Positions 11,201-20,990 of a stretch of DNA of 64,000 nt are shown in pieces. The notes under the pieces were generated by a model. That model worked only from the letters and a program-made list of their open reading frames with translations. It made no database searches and was not told the origin of the DNA. Numbering within the stretch: position 1 is the first letter of the stretch; the number at the start of each line of letters is the position of its first letter. This DNA comes from Himantopus leucocephalus. Its lineage: Eukaryota > Chordata > Aves > Charadriiformes > Recurvirostridae. The stretch spans positions 78,220,748 to 78,284,747 of the forward strand of contig RSEF01000004.1 in NCBI GenBank assembly GCA_003993805.1, in the 5' to 3' direction. A program made the translations under genes and the position numbers.

Positions 11201-13991
11201 AAAATTTCATTGAGTCCTTTAATAATTTCTAGTATCTTTGCTGAAAAAGGAGAAGCTACTAGTTAACTAGTACTAGAGGCACAACAAGGCAAGGCCAGGC
11301 AATGCAAAAAAAGAATTTCCTGAGGCACCAGTATCATGCTGAGAAATCATGCACTTGCAAACATCCTTTTCCCAGCATTGGAAAATAAGAAAATGTTTTC
11401 ACGAATGTTGTGTTTAATAGATGTAATTAAATAATCATTGTTTGATTTCTGCTCGTTAAAAATTAAGCAACATAAAGATTATTCTTTTAAGGGGTATGCT
11501 AAAAATCATAGATGAAGTCAGTAAAGAAATACGCAGATCAGATATGGTCTTTTTTATTGTCGCCCACATTAACTGCTGGTGTTCTATCCTCTTACTTTTG
11601 CTTAATTCAGTTATAATTCAAATACAAGTTTTAAACAACCACAAATACCTGGCACCTTGACCGTACTGCAGCCATTTAATCTGACATTTCTACCTATGCA
11701 CACTTTAAAAAAAAAAAAAAAAAGAAAAATCACTGAATCTTTCACCATATGTATTTCAGGGCTGCTTTCGTTTTCAGCACTGTGAACTATCTTGTCCTAG
11801 TTCTGCCATTTAGAGAAGTGAACAACAAACTGTGGTCTTAAAGGAGATTTTCAGGAGCCCTTAAGTTGCTTAAGAACAGAAGACAGTGTGAAAGTTACTT
11901 GGATTGAATTCAAGAAAGTACTTTTTAAAAAGGACAAGAACCTTCTGTTGCATTTAGTTATTTTTCTTTATAAATATGTCATTATTATATTTTTTGGGAA
12001 AAAAAGTCAAATTGGCTGAACTCTGGAGTAAATATAATCAACATAGCTGGACTGACTTCAACAGTCCATTTCACCTCAACAGATGAGCTGATCCTATTAT
12101 ATTAGATATTTTATGTACTTCTTTATAAAGTATTTTGGATAACTAAATAACATTCACTTCAGACTCTGGCAGTTTGAATTTTCACTGAAATTTAAGACAC
12201 ATCTACTTTGCCATACTGTGAAAGCAAACTCCTAAGATACCAGACTGTACCTACATGATGACTTCTTTAGGGTTCTCAAAGAAGCTTCAGACAGAAAAAG
12301 CTAAATTTCCAAGTCTAGGACGCATACAGTAGATTATGCTAGATTACTGTCAGTGAAGAACAAAGCTGATGTCAGGTAAATATAGCACTAAGAAAGAGCC
12401 GGATTAAAACTTTCCCCTTAGGCATTCTGGATTCAGTGCCTTCTCCTGTTTGACAAGATAATGCATTTAAGGAGGGAAAGTACGGGATTTTTATGACAAA
12501 GTGCAACTAGAAGTCATATTCTTTGACAATTGTCCTATTGCATGTATTAGTATATGCATATGCATAACTCCCGACAGCTAGGTATAACATATTTAATATA
12601 GTCATGTTTCTGGCAAAACACATGAGGTGCCATTTATCTTGGGGAGCTCCCCATTACTGGTCTGACAGCTTTATAGTTCTGTTGGGAAATGAAGTATAAC
12701 ATCAGGTTACCAAGCAACTCTGCAGCTTTTTTAAAATACTTCTTGGAACTCACTTGTTTCTCCTAATTGATTCAGTCCACATCATTTTGAACATAAATGG
12801 GACATCATGTTTAGAAATATGCTGCATAACTACTTTTAGCTAACATGTCTTGCTACCTCTGCATATCTAAATCAAGCACTGGCATATAAATGTCATATTG
12901 AAAGCAAATTTTTATCTTCTTCCTGAGTTGCATTGACATTTAATATATATAAATTATTTTGACAGTTCAAGCTAGTCTCTGAAGTTGTCTGCTGACTGTC
13001 AGAAAATAACATGAAAGGCTGAGCAGCAATTTCATTTTTCAAGTTTTACAAAGAATAAAGTTTTAATTAGTCAATCTGACTTACTTTAGTGAATTCATGT
13101 GTTATAATACATCAGAATTAACAGGAGATCTATCCCTGTACATTGTAATCGTGTTGATACTTTCTTGAGTCACTAAACCTTTGAGCAGGATAGCATGTCA
13201 CACCATCTCTGAATATTAGTGATAAATATGCTGGTAAATCATAATTCATGAAGTGTAAACTAACCTTTTATCGTTCCTGGTTTCTCTTCCCATTATAAAG
13301 GTGGTGAATAGTAAATAATGAAACACTACAGACATGCTGACTTTGGTGCTCTTTCCTCAAGCTAACCTATTTGTTTCTTTATATATTTCCTTATTTTTCA
13401 AAATTTTTAACACCTTTTAAGTCAGTTTCATAAGTAATACTTTTTTAATTTACTGGAGAAAAAGTGAAAGACAGACTGAGAATCAACTAACATATCTTAT
13501 CTCCTGATATTTTGATTTTTTTAACCCTCCTTTTGTTAGCTTGCTTATTATTTTTCTGACTAGGCCTCTTTTGTGCCTTCTGCCACCCAGTCTTCCATTT
13601 CCTCACAGTTTTTTGGGTTTTTTTTTACTTTTTTTTTCTCATTAATTTATGTAGGAGACAGCTTTCCTGCAGCTGTGTCTGGAAAAAAAAAAATCATTAT
13701 ATCTTGATGATCACCTAGATCCGCAATCTTTTTACTGTGCTCTATCAATTGTAATACTGTTGGAGGCTTAAATGTAAGATGAGCCATTACTGATTTGATT
13801 CAGTAAACTAACACAATCCAAGAGTATAGGTTTAAGTCATAAGTTAAGACATAGAACATATTTTAAAATTGCTGAAATAACATTCTTCCCCTTTCAAAGG
13901 AGTATACATTACACATATGCTTTTTGCTTACTGCAGTTAATATCAGCTTCTCAGTCTAATGGAGAAGGTCATATATGCATCTTATGTAAAT
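11201..13991. other. AT-rich unique noncoding stretch
   Basis: No gene or dated repeat was recognised. It contains an A17 run at 11707-11723, a 14-bp perfect palindrome ACTAGTTAACTAGT at 11258-11271, and T-rich tracts near 13610-13645. The part around 12600-13080 has little low-complexity sequence and several homeodomain-like TAATTA/TTAATT cores; it may be conserved noncoding DNA, which cannot be decided from one sequence. Confidence 0.6.
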
Positions 13992-14375
13992 TTATACATG
14001 TACTAGATTATGAAATAACCCCTTTAATGGAGTAAACCTTTTTGCATGTCTCTTATATGAACAATTTATTGGGCTGCCCTTAGGATACACTCCAATTTGA
14101 ATCACAAGGTTGTAGCACTCCAGTTCAGAATGAATCCTCTTCCAGCGCTCTGTTGAGGAAGAGGACTTGACAGTGCCTCTGCTGCTCCTGGGACTGTGTA
14201 CTTGATTACTAGTGAGGGGACCTCCCATTTTATGGCCTGTGGAAGAACCTAGTGTCTTGCAAACATTCATGATGCCAGAACTGTGGTGAGAGAATAGGAA
14301 GAGGGGATCATATAAGCAAATTTCACAAAGAGTGTGAGAGACTTGCAGGTTGTATACTGTTTTTATAAAAATCAA
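13992..14375 (-). other. Exon-like open reading frame of unknown identity (127 codons)
   Basis: This is the longest reverse frame in the window that is not obviously part of a repeat. The middle is markedly richer in G+C than its flanks and encodes a serine/arginine/threonine-rich stretch (SSRGTVKSSSSTERWKR) followed by IHSELECYNLVIQ, with more balanced composition than the surrounding chance ORFs. On the reverse strand a pyrimidine-rich run (14283-14303) ends in CAG at 14281-14283, a plausible 3' splice site, and a weak GT donor could lie at 14036-14037. I do not recognise the protein family. Alternatives are a fragment of an unrecognised LTR or retrocopy, or chance. The left 40 codons have low complexity and are probably not coding. 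Confidence 0.2.
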
Positions 14376-17300
14376 GATGGAGAAGCAACTAAAAAGTCCA
14401 CTGAAAAGTGCAACACAAGAATGATGTAGGACTCTGAGGAGGCAGTGAAAATCAGAAACTGTTATGTAGATAGTATATAATATAAGTTCATATTTTGCAT
14501 TTATTTTATAACTTTTACGTTCTTAGGAAAAAATCCCTATGAAGCACTGAAGAGGGTATGAGTGCAAAACACTCCCAATAATGTCAGGCCACAGAAGACA
14601 GAATTAGCAATTCAGACAATGTCAGGAACCAGAAAGTACTCAGCATGCAAATTTTGAAAGGGATCTTTCAACCCAAAGAAGTGTATGCAATTTTCACTCA
14701 TTTGGATTACTATATTTGCTTCAGTAAATTTATTAGGAAATGTATTTATAATACAAACAGCAGAATGCTTTGATATTTAGGAAATCACACGATCCATATG
14801 TTCTTACAGGTTGAAGGACATACTATGTATAAGTTCAGAGCTAAAAAAATATGAAGCATTCTTTAATCCAAGTTACAACTAGTATGTTTACTATCACATA
14901 AACATCTATACCAAACAAGACAGAGTGCCATAGCTAGGTATCTCCAGGAACCCCTCAGGTTTCCATATGCCTTTGAACCATTTGGGACTTCTTTCCTCTT
15001 GCATGTTCCGAGCATTTAATGAATCACAAAGACTTACCATATAGTAGTTGCCTCTGAGTCAGATATGCATTCCTCTCCCCTAGGGTAAATATCTGTCTCT
15101 TAAATACATTCTTTTTGGGGTGTCAGCTGCCACAGGTTTTCTTTTTTTTTTTTCCCCCAAGACAATTATAGCTATGACAGTCCAAACAACGAGTGAACAA
15201 GATTTATCCAGATCCAAAAATAACTTTCAGTCCAGCTAGTAAAGAATGAACAACAATGAATAATTCTGTAGAAGGCAGAGCAGATCAAATAGGAAGTAAC
15301 TCATGAAGTGTTCAGAGAAGCTGCAGCCACCGTCTTACGTTTGTAATTCAACAATGTGGCATACGGGATCAGATTAATATTGGAGATATATGTAGGTGCA
15401 CTTTGCTGGAACTAGTCAAGAATGAGGTAATAAGAATGTGACAAAGAAAAAGATAAGAGGTTAGGAAAGCCTGGCCATATTTATAGTCCTGCCAAATTTG
15501 AAATGTGACCATAGACAAGCCACTTAGGATGTAGTGAGATGTTAAAAGGTGACTGAGTCCACAAAAATACAGCAATTCAATTCTCAAGTGTGGTGAAGAG
15601 GTTTTTAAAAAAGATCAGCTACCTACAAAATTAGAGAGAAACTGCTGTTGTTTTCTAAATGTAGGATTAATTACATATATAACTTCTCACTGGCAAACGA
15701 GCATAGCAGCTAAGATTTGATCACAATGAACTGCTTGATTCTGCTGAAACATAAGGGGATGGTTAAACTGGGCATTGCATCACTTTTTATTGTTTTAGTA
15801 GGAATTCCCAGGTATGCTTGCTACACTAGGCCTTGCGTATGTCGTAGTCATATCCACTTGATATATCAGCAAAGTCTTCTGTTTGCAAAAGCCCATTTTA
15901 AAGTCTCAACTTTCTAAGACTGAGGCTAACCAAAATTTCTCATTACCATGTTAAAAACAAAAAGTTAACCATTGTTCTCGATGTTCCAGAAATCTAGTAA
16001 GTAACACACACACACACAGAGACACACACACACATAATATAAGAGGAAAAGAAAACATTTATTTTGTGGTTATGGCACTATTGGTTCCAGGAGATGGGCT
16101 GTCCATAGATAATAAGAGGCAAGCTATGAAAAACGGTAAGGTTTCAGGACACTGAGAATGACGTCAGGTACTTCTCTCTCTGCATGTTCATCCCAGGGCT
16201 CTGGTACTCACATGTCTTGAGTTGCACTCCCCTCTACTTTTTACTCAATGTATGGACACACTTCCAGTGAATGCTTTCTTTTCTCCCTGTATGTATTTAC
16301 CTCTATTTAATAAGAAGCTTTACAATTTTTTCTAATAACTGTCTTGCATTTTCTTGGCTACTGGGTGAGGGGAAAGGGTCAAAATCTTTTCCACTACAGA
16401 AAGGAAAGAGAGTGAAGACGTGACATTGCCATTTTTCCCTTGTGGTGCCATGAAAACTCATGGTTGTTAGTTTTACGAATAATTTTCCAACTTAACTGTC
16501 AATATACAATACCACAAAGCTCATACCTTATAGTTAGCACTGATGGCTGCAGTCCTTGGTGATTCTTAGTCATTGAGGTCTGAGTGATCAGTCTTGAAAG
16601 CTGTTTGATGAGAGACATCAAAGCCAAAGTGGGCTTGTCTTCTTTCTTCTCCAATTTACCTTGTTTATGCCTGATGCTTTTATGCTATTGCTCTCCATCC
16701 CCAAAAGGGGGACAGGAGGTGGTGTCTCATCTGCTCCCAATATTGCTTATCTTGTTATTCTTTTCTCTTGGTAGTCATTCCTTTTGCATATTCATGAGGA
16801 CGTTCTGCCTATTTGCAGTTCCTTGTGTTTATCGTGTTCTTTGTCTGGAAATTTTTGTTTACTTTGATGCCTTTTGTATGCAATTACACCTCTCTTTCTT
16901 TGACATTTTGGTGGTCACATTGCTCACTATTCACACAGTAAAATTATGTCTGGCTATACAATCACAGTGTTACAAAGTGCTTATATGCTGTTGTTAATTG
17001 GACTATTTCAGTACACTACATGCAGGATTAAGGCAAGCTAATATTAATGATAGGACATTTACAATTTACAGGTGTCACAGGCCTCTGCTTTGGCTATGGA
17101 TAACCTACTGGCAGAGGAATTATGCTGGCAAGAAGATAACTTCCATTTCCCTTTATGACATGTGTGTCCTACTTAGAAAAGAATGCAAGTTTAAAAGTCA
17201 TTTTCCAGGTCAGCTGAGGGGTGTCTTTTGAGTATATTTTGCAATGGTATAGGAACCTACAATCCAGTATTGGCAATGGTAATGGTAATGTATTATTTCA

Positions 17301-17845
17301 AAAAACCCTCAATGCTTTGCTCTTGCAAAAATCTCCAACAGAACTAGCTTTCCGCTAAAAAGAAACTTGTTTTCATACTATCCCAGGAACACTGAATAAT
17401 TGGATGTTAATTATATTTTGTTCCGATAGTGCTCACCTAACCCAGACAAGTGGAAAACAGAAGAAAAAAAATTTTGAGGCACGTTTGAAACATGGCAGTA
17501 TTTCACATGGAGTACATAAACCACAAAGTGATACTATTTAAACTGTATTGAAGAACAGACAGAATGACTTGTTTAGCCTTTAGTAGATACTAAACCTGTA
17601 CCATGCAGAGGCGAAATAACTCAAGATTTCACACCATTTCCTTTAAACATCTGTAATAAAAAGAGGTCAATACCTCCCATACAGTAAACGTGACTGGTGA
17701 CACATAGGTCTATATTCATAGAAATTTACTAGTAGTATTTTGCTGAATGCAGGAAAAGTGTGTCTTTCGCTTATGACAACCGATAAATGTTTCAAATAAC
17801 TGTCCTTTGATATAGATATACTGGTGTTTTTATAGGAGTCACCAG
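14376..17845. other. Noncoding stretch with a possible unrecognised repeat at 15960-17250
   Basis: No gene is supported. A 137-codon forward ORF at 16584-16997 is very hydrophobic (leucine, phenylalanine, cysteine-rich) only because the strand is T-rich; it lacks any family signature. The 15.96-17.25 kb part has somewhat higher G+C, a perfect TGACGTCA at 16159-16166 and, on the reverse strand, A/G-rich text that resembles avian LTR sequence, but I cannot define ends. Confidence 0.5.
16004..16034 (+). repeat. (AC)n microsatellite
   Basis: The repeat is (AC)7-8, a short GAG interruption, then (AC)7, a classic dinucleotide microsatellite. Confidence 0.95.
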
Positions 17846-18729
17846 ATTTTTGAGTTCACATGTGTCCAGGTGAGCGTCAGGATTGTCCATCTTTTCCTGA
17901 GCATCACAGCTTCAGTCAGTGGAATCTTCACACTTAGTTGAACTCCTTCATACAGAAGCTTTCTGAGTCAATATCATAAACTCTTGACCATGAGAAATAC
18001 TTGATACACGGAGAAGTGTTACGGTTTATATACTGCTGGGCTAGAGAGAGCAGAAGCAATGCAGGAAGAACAAACTGTCTAGAGGGAATGGATAATTGGC
18101 TGGAGAAGCTGCCACTTTCTACACTTCTCCATTAGCCCAGGGGAAAGAATTGCACAGCATAATTTCCTCCCTAACCAAGAGAGAAATCAAGTTCCAAAGT
18201 GTCTCAAAGAGAAACCAAGTCTCTCAATCAAGAGAAACGAGGCCTCCAAACTAAGTTGTCAAAATAACCTTCCTAGCATATTAGCAGTAAGCCTTTCTTC
18301 ACTTCAGTCTTGGAATCCATCTGGGGTTATCTTTATACATTTTCTTAACACAGTCCGTTTATGTGTTCTTTCTTTTCATCAGTTCACAGTCATTCAATTT
18401 TCTGCTGTCTTTGTTATCTCTAACCAGTTTCACCCGATTCACAAGGCTGCCTTCCTGGGACCTCCTGTGTCTGCAGTTTTCTGTACCACTTTTTGTGCTA
18501 GAGATGTAGACAATTCAGTCTGTACAGAATTGTTTCTACTGTTATGTCATTCCTATAAGCTAAAGCTTAATTAACACAAGGCCGTAGTTAGTTAGCCACT
18601 AGGCAATTGCAGTCACAGCTGAAACAAGCAAAAATAAGCTGAGGCCAAGGCAAGCCTGGACTTGTCCTGAGATCTCTGCACTGCCAAGTAAATACAAAAC
18701 CAGTGGTCTTTCACTAGTGTTGGAAAAAA
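17846..18729 (-). mobile_element. Degenerate LTR, family A, reverse (copy 1)
   Basis: Read on the reverse strand, this block shares a colinear series of motifs with 39900-40677. In order these are GCAGTG, AAGTCC, AGGCTTG, a TTGGCCTCA/CTGGCTCA module, a GCTGTG-CAGCAATT-like module, GGCCT, an ACAGA-TGA-CTCT-CACAA module, then AACCCCA and CTGAAG. Downstream on the reverse strand a TATATAAACC box lies near 18025-18034, as expected for a retroviral LTR promoter, and a TGGTGACTCC motif near 17836-17845 resembles the start of a tryptophan-tRNA primer-binding site. The inner viral genes are absent, so this looks like a solo LTR or fragment. The right end abuts the family B LTR at 18730. Ends are estimates and no target duplication was found. 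Confidence 0.45.
18175..18246 (+). repeat. Three imperfect GAGAAA-containing units in LTR copy 1
   Basis: Three consecutive imperfect units of about 20-29 bp, each built on CAA(N)GAGAAA(T/C)(C/G)A followed by a CTC-rich spacer (18176-18204, 18205-18224, 18225-18246). They lie in the part that would be U3 of the reverse-strand LTR, where short direct repeats are common. Confidence 0.55.
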
Positions 18730-19429
18730 TGTACTGGGTCTCAATGGGCTTTCTCTTTGAGGACTACAGGAGACTCATGCAGTCCATGGAGGAGACCAAG
18801 TCAGAGCAGACATCCACACTGCAGCCCGTGGAGGACCCCACACGAGAGCAGGTGGATGTGCCCTGAAGGCAGCTGCAGCCTGTGGAGAGCTCATGAAGGA
18901 GCATGGTCCTTGCAGGAGCTGTGGCCTGTGGAGAGAAGCCCACACAGAAGCAGGTTTTCTGCCAGGGACTGTGGGCCGTGGAGGACCCACGCTGAAGCAG
19001 GTTTATCCTTAGGGACTACAGCCTATGGGAAGGACCCATGCTGGAGCAGGGGAAAAGTATATAGAGGAAGGCATAGCAAAGATGGACTGACCACTACCCC
19101 CATTCCCATCGTCTCTAAGCTGCTGATGGGGGAAGTAGAAGAGTCAGGAATGAAGTTGAGCCTGGGAGAAGGATGGGCTGGGGGGAAGGTGTTTTAGTTT
19201 GGTCTTTGTTTCCCACCATCCAGCTCCATTTTAATGGGCAATAAATTAAATTAATCTTTCTCAAGTTGAGTCTGTTTTGACCGTGACAGTAATTGGTAAG
19301 TAATATCCCTTTCTTTATCTCAACCCATGGGCTTTTTCATCTTATTTTCTCCTTCTGTCCTGTTGAGGAGGGGAAGTGGAAGAGTGGCTGGGTGGGCATC
19401 CGGCAGCTGGCCAAGGTCAAACCTCTACA
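18730..19429 (+). mobile_element. Solo LTR, family B, forward, internally shortened
   Basis: It begins TGTACTGGGT and ends CTCTACA, the TG...CA ends of an LTR. Inside are imperfect tandem modules of the form GCAGCCCGTGGAGGACCC / ACGCTGAAGCAGGT (18780-19050), a well-known feature of a common avian LTR class. These are followed by AATAAATTAAATTAATC (polyadenylation signal near 19242), GAGTCTGTTTTGACCGTGAC, and a terminal GAGGAGGGGAAGTGG...GGCTGGGTGGGC module. It is about 700 bp. Relative to my memory of the class, the promoter-proximal segment between the 5' end and the GCAGCCCGTGGAG modules is missing. A related copy in the opposite orientation is at 56266-57000. Flanks (AAAAA / AATAT) give no convincing target duplication. 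No viral genes are attached. Confidence 0.75.
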
Positions 19430-20679
19430 AATATTAAGCATTATTCAGGAAGCCGAAGCTGAAGAGAAAAAACAACAGGAAAACACCACCTATGACATTC
19501 TGTATTTCTATAGCTTAGAATAAGATGATATAAAATGTTATACAGTATTTACTAAAGACAGATAAGAATCTATTTTATTTCTTTTAAAAGAATATATCAC
19601 TCTGACACAATAAACTTAATTTCCCTGTCTGAAAATATTATATTAAAAAAACAAATTTCAAATTGTAAACTATGCAGGAATTTTGCTTAAATTTTTTTAA
19701 TATAAAATATTATTCTAGGACTAGAAATGCCATGTTATAATTCAGTTTCCCAGATCTTTTGACATTCCAGCAGCCACAAACCCAGAAGGATTTTTTTCTT
19801 TCAGTTTCTCTTTTGTAATGGTAAGTAACTGTCATCAGGGTAAAGACAAAGTGAAAAGGATAAAAAAAAGATCTCAGCAATTTTCAGGCTACATGAGTGA
19901 GATATTATTGTCATCTTCACTAGAAAATTCTGGCAAGTAAAAAATTACATCAGTCTTCCAAACAGATGAAGAGCAAGATGTAAGTGGTCTTTTCACTTCC
20001 ATTTAACATGAGTGGGTTTGGGGGTTTTATTCTTGTTTTGTTTTGGTTTTACCTTTCTTCTAAGATGAGACGGTCTTTTTTCCCCACTTCAAAGTCTTAA
20101 ATACATTCTGGATAGAAACAGACAGAAGAATACAACTTGCTTTTTGAACAGTGAATTTTATTTTTTCCTGATCTACACTGACATTTATAACCCTTACCAA
20201 AACCTAAAGCACATCTGTTGGCACTTCTGTATCATACTGTAGATAAGGTTTTTAAGAGTATCACAAAGAAAGATGGACTGTACTTCCATCACAGTTTTGC
20301 TGTACTGTTAGAAGTTGGAGGGAAAAGCCTATAATACAAAAAAAGTTTTATAAAATATTTTGAGATAGTTTATTAAATTTTGACCTTTCTTTTATTTATA
20401 AAATTTTATACACAGTGCAAGGCCTTTGTATTATCTCATCCTGAACCCAGCGTATTAAATTTCCAGGCACTAGACCAGAAGTTATTTCTATGGGATCACA
20501 TTTCTTTTTTGTCTTTTTTTTTTGCTTTCTCCAAACGATATTGTTCCAGGTATATAGTGGCTTGTTCTCTGTCCTTTAGTCCTTTAGTCATTTTCTTTTA
20601 AATTAATATGCCAGACTCTCTCCTGTTCAATGATTCTGCACCTTACACAACCTCTGATATTAAAAAGTTTCCTGAGCAG
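19430..20679. other. AT-rich noncoding stretch, nothing recognised
   Basis: No coding or repeat family was recognised. There is a G/T-rich simple patch at about 20010-20052 and AT-rich filler otherwise. Confidence 0.6.
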
Positions 20680-20990
20680 CCGTTAAGTATGATGTCCACA
20701 CTGCAATTCCTTTGTCTACTTTGGCAATGATAGTCTCATAGATCTAACAACTTAGTAAGGCATAACCTTCCTGTTCCAACTTTCGTTTAATCAAGTTCTG
20801 CTTCTCTAAGCATTTTCTGATCTGGTGGTTTAACATAGTTCCTAATACCTTCCTGCAAATTGAAGTTAAACTATTTGCTCTTTAATTTCCTGCTGTGTCC
20901 CTAGGCTTTTTCTCAAATAAGGGTATTCTGTTGGCTTCTTTAATTTCTGTTCCCATTCCCATTAGTATCTCTTGGGAGATGACTGCTTCT
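20680..20990 (-). mobile_element. Ancient CR1/L3-type LINE fragment, reverse
   Basis: The forward text reads as heavily diverged antisense of a CR1/L3-clade reverse-transcriptase region. Visible in order are TACTTTGGCAATGATAGTCT, then AACAACTTAGTAAGGCATAA with CCTTCCTG, then CTTCTCTAAGCATTTTCTGA, CTAATACCTTCCTGC, TTTAATTTCCTGCTGTGTCC, and CTTTTTCTCAAATAAGGGTA. The same landmark series occurs in younger antisense CR1 (compare 61470-61620, with CATCACCCTTCCAAGC and CCTTTTTGAAGATG). All coding capacity is lost. The divergence implies an insertion much older than the other CR1 copies here. Confidence 0.65.

Noticed and set aside
11258..11271. 14-bp perfect palindrome ACTAGTTAACTAGT
   Set aside because: Short AT-rich palindromes are expected by chance in 64 kb of AT-rich DNA; there is no partner site or context.
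16159..16166. Perfect TGACGTCA (CRE-type) site
   Set aside because: A single 8-mer without promoter context is not enough to call a regulatory element.
16584..16997. 137-codon forward ORF rich in leucine, phenylalanine and cysteine, looking like a membrane protein
   Set aside because: The strand is T-rich, which forces hydrophobic codons in any open frame. There is no domain, no signal-peptide logic, no flanking splice sites and no family resemblance.
18757..19197. 146-codon forward ORF with repeated tryptophan/arginine/serine modules
   Set aside because: It lies wholly inside the family B LTR, and the repeats are the LTR's own GTGGAGGACCC-type modules read in one frame.
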